This document shows, in pieces, positions 1 through 7,084 of a DNA stretch of 64,000 nt; within the stretch, counting starts at the first letter, position 1, and the number at the start of each line of letters is the position of its first letter. Under the pieces are notes generated by a model that made no database searches, was not told the origin of the DNA, and saw only the letters and a list, made by a program, of their open reading frames with translations. Both the position numbers and the translations under genes were made by a program. The stretch is taken from IMG/VR virus record IMGVR_UViG_3300045996_002966, positions 1-64,000 of that record. One strand, given 5' to 3'. The stretch comes from a virus.

Positions 1-11
1 AGGGGTGGGGT

Positions 12-179
12 ATGGACACTGACCTAGATCGTAGTGACGCGGCCGACGCGCGCCGCTTCCGTTGGTTGTTGAACGGCAACGGGTACTTCCTCGAGGAGGC
101 GATGCTCTGCGGTCATGAACAGTTTGACGAAAGCGACGAAGCCCGGCGCGCGATCGACAAGGCGATGAAGGATGACTAA
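12..179 (+). CDS. Small hypothetical protein (55 aa) upstream of helicase
   Basis: The reading frame runs from ATG at 12 to TAA at 177-179 and overlaps the helicase start at 172, so the two are probably translationally coupled. The product is small, acidic and without membrane segments (MDTDLDRSDAADARRFRWLL...). I recognise no family. The window edge leaves only 11 bases upstream, but they include the purine-rich AGGGGTGGGG, a plausible ribosome binding site. Function unknown. Confidence 0.6.
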   Translation: MDTDLDRSDAADARRFRWLLNGNGYFLEEAMLCGHEQFDESDEARRAIDKAMKDD

Positions 180-1662
180 CGACCTCTACGCCATTCAGCC
201 GCAGAAGTGGGTGCCGCACGCCTATCAGAAGAAGGCCCTCAAGTTCCTGATTGAGCACGCGGCCGCCGGCCTACTGCTCGACCCTGGGCTAGGCAAAACC
301 TCGATCACCTACGGTGCAATTCGCTTCCTGAAGAAGCGCAGTCTCATCGAGAAGGTGCTCATCATCGCACCGCTGCGCGTCTGCAGCCTCGTGTGGCCGG
401 CGGAGCGCGAGAAGTGGATCGACTTTCACGACCTGCGCGTGGTGGTGCTCCACGGGCCGAAGAAGGATCAGCTGCTGCGCGAGGACGCGGACATCTATAT
501 CATCAATCCCGAGGGTCTGGATTGGCTTCTACAGACCGAGAAGGTGAAGCTACCCTCCGGCAAGACACGGGTCACCGTGAACCTGCGCCGCTTCAAGGCC
601 CTAGGCTTCGATGCCCTGGTCGTCGACGAGCTATCGAAGTTCAAGCACACGAACACGAACCGCTACAAGGCTCTCAAGCAGGTGGTGCCGACCTTCGCCC
701 ACCGCTGGGGCTTGACCGGCAGCCCGGCCTCGAATGGGCTCCTAGATCTATTCGGCCAATGCTACATCCTCGACGAGGGCCGCACCCTGGGCCCTTACAT
801 CACGAAGTACCGTCAGACCTACTTTAACCCCGACTGGAGCGGGTTCGGCTGGACGTTGAAGGAGGGCGCCGACCAAGCGATCTATGAGCGCATCGCGCCT
901 CTCATGCTGCGCATGGCGGGCGAGGACTACCTCGAGCTGCCGCAGTTGGTCGAGCACCGCATTGAGGTCCAGCTCCCGCCCGAGGCGATGGTAGTCTACG
1001 ATCAGCTGGAGAACGACCTCATCGCGCGAATCAACAAGGACGCGGTCGTGGTTGCGGCGAACGCCGGTGTGGCGACGGGTAAGTGCCGCCAGGTTGCCAA
1101 CGGCGGTATCTACCTCGAGCCCGCCCTTGAGCCGGTTCTCGTCAAGGCCAAGAAGAAGCGCGAATGGGCGACGATTCACACGGAGAAGATTGAGGCTCTA
1201 GCCGACCTCGTGGAGGAGCTGCAGGGCGAACCACTTCTGGTAGCCTACGACTTCGAACACGACCTCGACCGCATCCGTGATCGGTTCGGGAAGGACGTGC
1301 CGTTCATCGGCGGCGGGGTATCGCTGAAGCGAAGCAAGGAGCTGGAGCGCCTATGGAACAACGGGAAGCTGCCGGTGCTATTTGCCCACCCGCAGGCGGT
1401 AGCTCACGGGCTTAACCTGCAGGAGCGAGGCCATCACGTCTGCTGGCATAGCCTGCCCTGGGATTTTGAGCTGTTCGATCAGTTCAACCGTCGGGTGCTG
1501 AGGCAGGGTAACCCGAGCGCGAAGGTCTTTGTGCACTTCCTGATCGCGAAGGGTACCATCGATGAGACGATCTACTACGTGCTAAAGGCGAAGGACAAGG
1601 GGCAGCAGGCCCTCTTCACCGCGCTGAAGGATCTAGCGAAGCGCAGGAGGAAGGCGGCATGA
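172..1662 (+). CDS. SNF2/DEAD-type superfamily 2 helicase
   Basis: This 496-residue protein is an ATP-dependent DNA translocase/helicase of superfamily 2. Visible motifs are Walker A DPGLGKT (residues 37-43), a DExx box VVDELSK (about 150-156), motif III LTGSPASNG (181-189), and C-terminal motifs V/VI around HGLNLQ and FDQFNRRVLRQG (about residues 415-452). The DEL(S)K variant of the DExx box is usual for phage SNF2-like helicases, which act in replication, recombination or fork remodelling. It overlaps its neighbours on both sides (8 and 4 bases), so it is part of a translationally coupled group. Length and motif order are complete. Its DNA substrate cannot be judged from sequence. Confidence 0.93.
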   Translation: MTNDLYAIQPQKWVPHAYQKKALKFLIEHAAAGLLLDPGLGKTSITYGAIRFLKKRSLIEKVLIIAPLRVCSLVWPAEREKWIDFHDLRVVVLHGPKKDQLLREDADIYIINPEGLDWLLQTEKVKLPSGKTRVTVNLRRFKALGFDALVVDELSKFKHTNTNRYKALKQVVPTFAHRWGLTGSPASNGLLDLFGQCYILDEGRTLGPYITKYRQTYFNPDWSGFGWTLKEGADQAIYERIAPLMLRMAGEDYLELPQLVEHRIEVQLPPEAMVVYDQLENDLIARINKDAVVVAANAGVATGKCRQVANGGIYLEPALEPVLVKAKKKREWATIHTEKIEALADLVEELQGEPLLVAYDFEHDLDRIRDRFGKDVPFIGGGVSLKRSKELERLWNNGKLPVLFAHPQAVAHGLNLQERGHHVCWHSLPWDFELFDQFNRRVLRQGNPSAKVFVHFLIAKGTIDETIYYVLKAKDKGQQALFTALKDLAKRRRKAA

Positions 1663-1832
1663 ATGTGGTAGGTGGCGCGGCGTACCTCGCGCTGCGGGCT
1701 TCCGCCGAGATGCCGAGTGAACCTCTCGAGTGGTGGGCTGCAGCCCTCCTGGTAATCGGAGGTCTCAGCTTTGTGGTCATCTGCTGCCTGATAGTAGCTT
1801 TGGCGTTCTCCGGAGACCGACACAAAAAATAG
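1659..1832 (+). CDS. Small single-span membrane protein (57 aa)
   Basis: The ATG at 1659 overlaps the helicase stop (ATGA arrangement). The product has a short N-terminal part, one long hydrophobic segment (about residues 25-50, AALLVIGGLSFVVICCLIVA) and a basic tail ending DRHKK, predicting one inner-membrane span with a cytoplasmic basic end. Such tiny membrane proteins are common in phages and may affect the host envelope or exclude other phages; nothing here shows which. Confidence 0.55.
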   Translation: MNVVGGAAYLALRASAEMPSEPLEWWAAALLVIGGLSFVVICCLIVALAFSGDRHKK

Positions 1833-1840
1833 TTGCCCAT

Positions 1841-1894
1841 GTGACAATGTTTATAAAAATAGGGGTTTACAAGCTCACGGGAGCATGGTGTAAT
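1841..1894 (+). promoter_or_regulatory. 54-bp family promoter P1
   Basis: The upstream box GTGACA (1841-1846) lies 25 bases before a -35 TTTACA (1866-1871). A 17-base spacer follows, then a -10 TGTAAT (1889-1894). AT-rich sequence (ATGTTTATAAAAATA) sits between the box and the -35. The same architecture recurs at about seven other places in this window. It should drive the gene starting at 1951. The transcript would begin at about 1900, near a weak GTTTC...GAAAC hairpin. Confidence 0.8.
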
Positions 1895-1950
1895 GGTTTC
1901 ACGGTCACCGAAACAGACCGAACCCCAACCCCAGTCACAAGGACACGATC

Positions 1951-2322
1951 ATGAAAGCAGCTCAAAAAACCTCCGGCGTCAACAAAGTGGTTTCGCATCG
2001 CCGGACGGCTACCCAGATGCTCAAGAAGGTCGGCATCGCCCAAGCCCGCTACAGCGACTTCATCTCCTGCGGCGAAGACGGCAAGTTCTTTGTGAACATC
2101 GAAGACGCCGTGCGCTCCCTGCAGAAACCTGCCAAGGTCGTCAAGGCTAAAGCGGTGAAGGTCGAGGGCGAGCAGAAGATCACCCTTGCCAACACGATCC
2201 GCTCCATGGTTCTCTCGGGCCAAACCAACGAGGAGATCCGCGAGAGCCTCCAGCTCCCCGACAACAAGCGCCACTACCCCGCTTGGTATCGTGCCGAGAT
2301 GGCTCGCAAAGCTGCGCACTAA
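1951..2322 (+). CDS. WYR-domain protein A (123 aa), putative nucleic-acid binding
   Basis: A small basic protein with two recognisable parts. Residues about 15-50 (RRTATQMLKKVG...) resemble the N-terminus of the protein encoded at 2710. The C-terminus (about 80-120) carries the KRHYPAWYRAEM signature shared with the proteins at 2710 and 3712 and, in degenerate form, with the end of the cytosine methyltransferase at 5224. A Lys/Val/Ala-rich linker joins them. The C-terminal unit looks like a compact helical domain of about 50 residues; DNA or RNA binding is inferred from the basic character, not shown. It is preceded by promoter P1 and followed by a strong hairpin, so it may be monocistronic and well expressed. 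Confidence 0.7.
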   Translation: MKAAQKTSGVNKVVSHRRTATQMLKKVGIAQARYSDFISCGEDGKFFVNIEDAVRSLQKPAKVVKAKAVKVEGEQKITLANTIRSMVLSGQTNEEIRESLQLPDNKRHYPAWYRAEMARKAAH

Positions 2323-2335
2323 TCTCGGGATCCCC

Positions 2336-2360
2336 GGAGGGCTTCGGGCCCTCCTTCTTC
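2336..2360 (+). terminator. Rho-independent terminator after WYR protein A
   Basis: A perfect 7-bp stem GGAGGGC/GCCCTCC (2336-2342 with 2348-2354), a TTCGG loop, and a pyrimidine tail TTCTTCCCC. The U-tract is modest, so termination may be partial. Confidence 0.65.
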
Positions 2361-2384
2361 CCCTAACCCTTTGGAAGCAAAGCC

Positions 2385-2594
2385 ATGAAAGATTTTACAC
2401 CCGCGCAGGCGGCCCGTTGGGTCGCTCAGCAGTTGGCCTCTACTACCCGTCGGGGTCCGGCAGCTGTGCGGGAGCGGATTAAGTCCGAGGAATCGTTTGT
2501 CAAGAGGTATGCCGAGCTGGGCTTACCCGACGATCTACCCATTTCCAGCGGTGCTCACAAAACCCTGATCGAGGAACTGAAGAAGCTGCAGTAA
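2385..2594 (+). CDS. Hypothetical protein (69 aa)
   Basis: ATG at 2385 follows a weakly matching leader. The product (MKDFTPAQAARWVAQQL...) is soluble, helix-rich and balanced in charge. It has no family match that I recognise. It lies between two hairpins (2336 and 2606) within the WYR-protein cluster, so it can be transcribed by read-through from P1. Confidence 0.6.
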   Translation: MKDFTPAQAARWVAQQLASTTRRGPAAVRERIKSEESFVKRYAELGLPDDLPISSGAHKTLIEELKKLQ

Positions 2595-2605
2595 TACTTT
2601 TGTAC

Positions 2606-2628
2606 TAGGGGGTTCCTTCGGCCTCCTA
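2606..2628 (+). terminator. Hairpin with CCTTCGG loop after 2594
   Basis: The stem TAGGGGG/CCTCCTA has seven pairs, one of them G-U, around the loop TTCCTTCGG. No T-tract follows (AAAATAG), so it may be an RNA 3'-end stabiliser or weak terminator rather than a classical one. Confidence 0.4.
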
Positions 2629-2637
2629 AAATAGTAG

Positions 2638-2666
2638 TTTACAAATGGGGAAATCCACCCTACTAT
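2638..2666 (+). promoter_or_regulatory. Promoter P2 (TTTACA-17-TACTAT)
   Basis: -35 TTTACA at 2638-2643, a 17-base spacer, and -10 TACTAT at 2661-2666. The TTGACA-like upstream box of the other promoters is missing; the hairpin at 2606 sits there instead. Just downstream GGGCTT pairs with AAGGCCC (2667-2691) to give a 5'-terminal hairpin. It drives the gene at 2710. Confidence 0.7.
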
Positions 2667-2709
2667 GGGCTTCCCCAAACCCCAAGGCCCAAAGTAAGAG
2701 AGGAATGAA

Positions 2710-3333
2710 ATGGAAATAAGCACGAAGATTTTCGCACGGCGCGATTCCGCCACCGCCCTTTTGCGCAAGCTTGGCGTTGACTCGTCGGAGTACGACAAGT
2801 ACATCGTCCGGATGACGACGGGCGAGTATCAACTCTCACTTCCGATCAAGGAAGAACCAGCCAACCCCGATCCGACTATCGCCGACGAGCAGGCAATCGG
2901 GGATCAGAAGGCCAACGCCGCCCTCAGCGATACTCCGCCCCCTCAAGAGGAGGAGGGTGAGGCCGCCTCCGATACGGAAGTCGGCGCCGAGGAGGGGGAG
3001 GGCGGCGCTGAGGAGGAAAAAGAAAAGCCGGCGTCACGGGGCAGAGGTCGGGCTAAGAAGCCTGCCAAAACTCCCAAGGCAAAGAAGGCGAAGCTGGCAC
3101 CGAAGGCGAAGCCCATCAAGCCTGCCGCAAAGATCCCATCGGGGCCGGGGCGGCTGAAAAACTCCGGCGATCGGAAGCCTTCGCTCGCAGCTCGTGCGCG
3201 TGAGCTGATCCTCGCCGGGAAGGACAACGATGCCGTCTTTGTGGTCCTGCAAAGGGAATTTGGCATTTCCGAGCAGAAGAAGCACTACCCCTCCTGGTAC
3301 CGCTCGCAGCTGAAGCGACAAGGGTTACTGTGA
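2710..3333 (+). CDS. WYR-domain protein B (207 aa) with acidic and Lys/Ala-rich linker
   Basis: Three parts are visible. The N-terminal unit (RRDSATALLRKLGVDSSEYD, about residues 10-30) is shared with protein A. The central low-complexity linker first runs acidic (EEEGEAASDTEVGAEEGEG) and then strongly basic, with KKPAKTPKAKKAKLAPKAK-type sequence like eukaryotic histone H1 tails or bacterial H1-like proteins. The C-terminal WYR domain (KKHYPSWYRSQLKR) ends the protein. The composition suggests a nucleic-acid-associated protein whose domains are tethered flexibly. It follows promoter P2, and its stop overlaps the GTG of the next gene. Confidence 0.7.
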   Translation: MEISTKIFARRDSATALLRKLGVDSSEYDKYIVRMTTGEYQLSLPIKEEPANPDPTIADEQAIGDQKANAALSDTPPPQEEEGEAASDTEVGAEEGEGGAEEEKEKPASRGRGRAKKPAKTPKAKKAKLAPKAKPIKPAAKIPSGPGRLKNSGDRKPSLAARARELILAGKDNDAVFVVLQREFGISEQKKHYPSWYRSQLKRQGLL

Positions 3334-3464
3334 AAAGGTTCTTGCGCTGGCTGATGGAGCCCGTCAGCCTCGAGCACGTGATCGGCGGCGGGATTATAGC
3401 CGCCGGTCTCGGAACCTTTGCCGGGCTTGTGATGACGATTATCTTCGTTCTGAGGGCGCAATGA
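3330..3464 (+). CDS. Small membrane protein (44 aa), GTG start
   Basis: GTG at 3330 overlaps the preceding stop. The product MKRFLRWLMEPVSLEHVIGG continues into one hydrophobic, glycine-rich span and ends VLRAQ. One transmembrane helix with a basic N-terminus is predicted. The next gene starts inside its stop (ATGATGA), so this is a translationally coupled set. Function unknown. Confidence 0.5.
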   Translation: MKRFLRWLMEPVSLEHVIGGGIIAAGLGTFAGLVMTIIFVLRAQ

Positions 3465-3715
3465 TGAAGGACGCCGTTGAGATCGTCGATGACAGCACCG
3501 CGCTCCAGGAGCGCCACACGCTCTACGTGAACGGGAGCCCGATGGTCGCGGTAAAGGTCGAGCACGGAGAGGTCCGGCTCCAGTGGATGGTTCACGGGCC
3601 GCAGAGCTGGGAGCCCCAAGGCCGCGCGCTGGTGATAGGTCTTCTTGAGCTTTCGGTGGTCGCCGATAAACTTTACAACAACCTAACAAAATTTCCGCGG
3701 GAGCCAGCATCATGA
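3461..3715 (+). CDS. Hypothetical protein (84 aa)
   Basis: It starts at ATGATG, overlapping the previous stop, and its own stop overlaps the next gene's ATG at 3712. The soluble product contains beta-rich sequence (HTLYVNGSPMVAVKVEHGEVRLQW) followed by a helix. I recognise no family. The coupling places it in one operon with WYR proteins B and C. Confidence 0.6.
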   Translation: MMKDAVEIVDDSTALQERHTLYVNGSPMVAVKVEHGEVRLQWMVHGPQSWEPQGRALVIGLLELSVVADKLYNNLTKFPREPAS

Positions 3716-4344
3716 TTCTCCTTAAGGATATAATCAAACCCTGCGCTGATAGTCAACGTCGTACCTGCATCCAGGTCGACCGGGATAACAGTGAGGTAAA
3801 ATACATTGAATTAGATATAGACACTGGCCTGGAGGTCCGGGCCTTACCCGTTTCCAGTTTTGACCAACGATTTCAGCCGTTGGTTGACTACCCCCCTGAT
3901 CGTGCCTGTCAGCTCTACGCGGAATACTCGCGCGTGATGGGGGCTTCTCGGGATGCCCTGAACTTCCTCGGGGCGCTTGTTAAAATATCCAAAGAGGACA
4001 TCGAAATGGCAGTCAAACGTAAACCAGCGGTTAGGGACCAAGCGGCAGCAACCGCTCGGAAGTCTACCACCAAGGCAGTCGCGCCCAAGGCGAAAGCTGC
4101 GAAACCCACCAAGGCAGCGAAGGCGAAAGCCAAGCCTGTCAAGGCAGCCCCCTCCGGAGAGCGGCCGGAGACCCCAGCGGCGATGTTCCGCACGCTGATT
4201 CTTGGTGGAGAGCACACCGACGATGCGATTTTCGCGAAGGTCCAGAAGAAGTTTGGGCTCGACGACAACAAGCGGAATTACGTGTCCTGGTACCGCAACA
4301 GCCTGAAGAAGGCGGGACACAAGGTGCCTCAGCCGAAGAAGTAA
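3712..4344 (+). CDS. WYR-domain protein C (210 aa) with Lys/Ala linker
   Basis: The N-terminal 95 residues (MILLKDIIKPCADSQRRTCI...) do not resemble proteins A and B. They are followed by a Lys/Ala/Pro-rich linker (about 105-150, e.g. APKAKAAKPTKAAKAKAKP) and a C-terminal WYR domain (KRNYVSWYRNSLKKAG). The family therefore has interchangeable N-terminal parts attached to one conserved C-terminal module. A basic linker suggests nucleic-acid contact. It is coupled to the previous gene by a 4-base overlap and ends before a stable hairpin. Confidence 0.7.
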   Translation: MILLKDIIKPCADSQRRTCIQVDRDNSEVKYIELDIDTGLEVRALPVSSFDQRFQPLVDYPPDRACQLYAEYSRVMGASRDALNFLGALVKISKEDIEMAVKRKPAVRDQAAATARKSTTKAVAPKAKAAKPTKAAKAKAKPVKAAPSGERPETPAAMFRTLILGGEHTDDAIFAKVQKKFGLDDNKRNYVSWYRNSLKKAGHKVPQPKK

Positions 4345-4380
4345 GCAACTCGGCAAAGTTGTGAGACTGTTGTTCGGACC

Positions 4381-4401
4381 AGGGGCGCGCCTTCGGCCCC
4401 T
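4381..4401 (+). terminator. Hairpin AGGGGC/GCCCCT with CTTCG loop
   Basis: A 6-bp GC stem (4381-4386 with 4396-4401) around GCGCCTTCG, followed by TATCTCC. The T-tract is poor, so it is a weak terminator or 3'-end protection element closing the WYR cluster. Confidence 0.5.
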
Positions 4402-4433
4402 ATCTCCACATATAAAAGAATTAGGGAGTCACG

Positions 4434-5222
4434 ATGAAGCCCCGACGAGAACGGCAGCGGGATGACCGCGACTATGACACCAGCCAGCTCAATGAACGTT
4501 TCCATGCGGGGGTGATGGGCCGGGATTATTCTGCTCACTTCTTCCGTTGGTCCTTCGCCCGGCGTCTGATCCTTAAGGACGATGATGTGCTAGAGGTCGG
4601 CTGCGGTCAAGATAAACCTCTGTCCAAAATTCTCGTACGGGGTCCGGTTGCTCTGGTGAATACCTATACCGGCGTTGACCTTAATCCTCTGAAGCAGTCG
4701 GCGATCAAAAAGCTAACCTTCAAAGGGGAGTTCAACTTCGTAGAGCGGTACCAGGAGCTGCTCGATGAGCGTGATGGTGAGGGCTTCGATATCCTGATTC
4801 ACCTCGAGGTCATCGAGCACATGCACGTGGACCTTGGGAAGAAGATGCTCAAGGCCTGCTACCGGTGCCTGCGCCCCGGCGGAACGATGATCATGTCTAC
4901 GCCGGCCTATGACGGGAAGCGCCACGCGGCGAACCACATTCACGAGTACACCGTACCCGAGCTGCAGAAGTACGTGGAGGTAGCTGGCTTCGTGGTCGAG
5001 GATCGCTTCGGTACCTTTATGGACATCCGCCACATCGGGAAGGCCGCGCCCAGCATTCACGACGACGACACGAATGACCCGTCGGAAATCAACGAAGCTG
5101 TGACCATCGCGAATCGGTACCTGAGCAAATACTACGACACCCACGCGCTTTCGTGCTTCTTCGCGCCGCTCTACCCTGACCACGCTCGCAACAACCTTTG
5201 GCTCTGCAGGAGACCTGACTAA
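4434..5222 (+). CDS. Class I SAM-dependent methyltransferase
   Basis: This 262-residue protein has motif I LEVGCGQDKPLS (about residues 44-55), an acidic motif II in YTGVDLNPL (about 80-88), and FDILIHLEVIEHM (about 118-130), where the VIEHM box is typical of the Methyltransf_11/23 group. These are usually small-molecule, protein or glycan methyltransferases rather than DNA enzymes, and I cannot assign a substrate. Its SD (AGGGAG) is well placed. It ends one base before the start of the cytosine methyltransferase gene, so both are probably co-expressed. A role in modifying an unusual base or cell-surface molecule is possible. Confidence 0.8.
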   Translation: MKPRRERQRDDRDYDTSQLNERFHAGVMGRDYSAHFFRWSFARRLILKDDDVLEVGCGQDKPLSKILVRGPVALVNTYTGVDLNPLKQSAIKKLTFKGEFNFVERYQELLDERDGEGFDILIHLEVIEHMHVDLGKKMLKACYRCLRPGGTMIMSTPAYDGKRHAANHIHEYTVPELQKYVEVAGFVVEDRFGTFMDIRHIGKAAPSIHDDDTNDPSEINEAVTIANRYLSKYYDTHALSCFFAPLYPDHARNNLWLCRRPD

Positions 5223-5223
5223 A

Positions 5224-6570
5224 ATGGCTCGACAACTCACCGCCCTAGGAGGCGCGATCTTCGCTGGCCTGTTCACGGTCGGGATCAAGGAAGCTGGCTA
5301 TAGGGTGCTCGGGCACCTGGAGTTCGGCGACTACGGCGTCGCAACGGCGCGCAAGAACTTCCCCGACCTTGACATCCGCGTAGGTACGCACAACTGGAAT
5401 CCCGAACGGTTCACCGGCAAGGTGGATTTCATGTACACCAACCCGCCGTGCGCTGCCTGGTCGACCCTGGGCCACCCCACGCGGAAGTGGCATGAGCAGA
5501 CCGAGCGACTCTCCTGCGTGCAAGACCTGGTGCAGGCGGGTCTCATCGTGCAGCCGAAGGCTTGGTGCTGGGAGAGCGTGACGGGGGCGTGGGGGAAGGG
5601 TCGCGAATTCGTGCTCGAGCAGGCCCGGATCTGGAATCAGCACGGGTACCACGTGACGGTGCTGCTCCAAAACAACATGTACCTCGGCTGCCCGCAGTTC
5701 CGCAAGCGAATGTTCCTCATCGCTCACAAGCACCCGATTGTCTGGATGCCGTTCGTAGAATCACGGACTACGGGGCAAATCCTGAAGCAGATGCCGAAGC
5801 GAGGCCTGCCGAAGCCCCCGTTGGTACCGCCACCGCTCTCGCCGAGGTTCCTGGAGCTATGGCACCGCTCGGATGGCCACGGGCGCCTGCGGCGCGCCTA
5901 TGAGCAGATGAGCGAGGAGGAGCTAGCGAAGCACCCCGGCATCATCCCGTTCGCCGTCGTGCGGCGGCTCAACCCAGACAAGCCCCCACCGGTGTTCCTG
6001 CAGAGCGCGATGCGGCTCCACCCGACGGAGCCCCGTGAGTTCACCTACCACGAGTGGCTCGAGTTCACGGGGCTGCCGCACAACTGGCAGACGGCCTGCA
6101 CCAGCTTCAACTCCTTCTCCCTGGAGCTATCCCGCGCCGTCATGCCGCCGGTCGGCCGCTGGCTCGGGGAGTCGATCGCCGCCGGTCTCAAGAAGAAGCC
6201 CCTCGACATCAACAAAGGCGTGACCACCAGGGTGGTGAATTTCATGTTCGGGCCGGAGCGGGCCAGCGAGGAGGAGCTATGGCGCACGACGGAGTTCGCC
6301 GACCTCTCGACTCCTGTTTGGAGCCCCGCGACGCCCCCGCCGGAAGCGCCCAAGCGGGTGGCAAGGATAGGAGCCCCGCCCCGCGCGCCAAGCCCAGGGC
6401 GCCCCGGTATCGGGGCTCGAATCAGGGATCTGCTGCAAGACCCGCGAGGCTTTATCACCGAGCAGATTCTCACAACGATCCGGCAGGAGTTTCCCCAGTC
6501 CAAGGCCACCGCGGCCGACGTGTCCTGGAACCGCGGCAAACTGAAGAAGGAGCAGCAACGTGCAGCCTGA
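5224..6570 (+). CDS. DNA cytosine-C5 methyltransferase with C-terminal WYR-like domain
   Basis: A 448-residue Dcm/C5-MTase family protein. Motif I is GGAIFAGLFTVGIKEAG (about 9-25), the catalytic Pro-Cys loop is NPPCAAWSTLG (Cys76), the ENV-equivalent is CWESVTG (about 115-121), and motif VIII is CPQFRKRMFLIAH. The enzyme would transfer methyl from SAM to C5 of cytosine in a short target. The target-recognition region looks short. Beyond the MTase fold, the last 55 residues (IGARIRDLLQDP...DVSWNRGKLKKEQQ) match the WYR domain of the small proteins encoded at 1951-4344, with WYR changed to WNR. Overlap with the next gene is 11 bases. It could protect phage DNA from host restriction. Confidence 0.85.
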   Translation: MARQLTALGGAIFAGLFTVGIKEAGYRVLGHLEFGDYGVATARKNFPDLDIRVGTHNWNPERFTGKVDFMYTNPPCAAWSTLGHPTRKWHEQTERLSCVQDLVQAGLIVQPKAWCWESVTGAWGKGREFVLEQARIWNQHGYHVTVLLQNNMYLGCPQFRKRMFLIAHKHPIVWMPFVESRTTGQILKQMPKRGLPKPPLVPPPLSPRFLELWHRSDGHGRLRRAYEQMSEEELAKHPGIIPFAVVRRLNPDKPPPVFLQSAMRLHPTEPREFTYHEWLEFTGLPHNWQTACTSFNSFSLELSRAVMPPVGRWLGESIAAGLKKKPLDINKGVTTRVVNFMFGPERASEEELWRTTEFADLSTPVWSPATPPPEAPKRVARIGAPPRAPSPGRPGIGARIRDLLQDPRGFITEQILTTIRQEFPQSKATAADVSWNRGKLKKEQQRAA

Positions 6571-7084
6571 AGAGTTGAAAGAAAACCTCTCGATTCTAAT
6601 CGACTTCATCCACACCGCGCCGGGACGTCTACCCTTCCGGGTCCAGACGGCCATTGCGTTGCTAGAGCAGGCCATGCCACCGACGATCGAGGAACCGCCC
6701 GACCTCATCGGCGACGTGCGGGCCTTCGGTGAGAAGTTCGGCCTGCCGCTCTCCGACACGCCGCACCTGCTCAAGCCCGAAGATTGGGCTTACCGCGTTC
6801 ATTTCCTCCACGAGGAGCTGATGGAAACGGAGGAGGCCTATGATGTAGACGACCTGGTGGGCGTGGCCGACGGTCTCATCGACCTCATCTACGTGGCCAT
6901 TGGCACGCTCCAGTTGATGGGCGTCCCGGTCGCCGAGGGTTGGCGCGAGGTGCAGCGAGCTAACATGACCAAGGAGCGGGTGGCCAAGGCCGAGGATTCC
7001 AAGCGCGGTCACGCCTGGGATATCAAGAAGCCCGAGGGGTGGGAGCCGCCCAACTGGGAGCGCGTGCTCGGGAGACCTACATGA
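6560..7084 (+). CDS. MazG-like nucleotide pyrophosphohydrolase
   Basis: It starts at GTG 6560, behind GAAGGAG, inside the end of the methyltransferase gene. The 174-residue product has the all-alpha NTP-PPase signature EELMETEEAYDVDDLVGVAD followed by GLIDLIYVAIGTLQLMGV (about residues 91-128), with the E..E...D metal ligands in place. The family hydrolyses (d)NTPs to monophosphates and PPi; T4 gp56 dCTPase/dUTPase belongs to the same broad fold. Placed directly before a dNMP kinase, TS homologue and dCMP deaminase, a dCTPase or dUTPase role is the natural inference. Exact substrate not provable from sequence. Confidence 0.8.
   Translation: MQPEELKENLSILIDFIHTAPGRLPFRVQTAIALLEQAMPPTIEEPPDLIGDVRAFGEKFGLPLSDTPHLLKPEDWAYRVHFLHEELMETEEAYDVDDLVGVADGLIDLIYVAIGTLQLMGVPVAEGWREVQRANMTKERVAKAEDSKRGHAWDIKKPEGWEPPNWERVLGRPT

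Noticed and set aside
5224-6570. Restriction-modification system
   Set aside because: No endonuclease gene lies near the cytosine methyltransferase; it is best read as an orphan protective methyltransferase.
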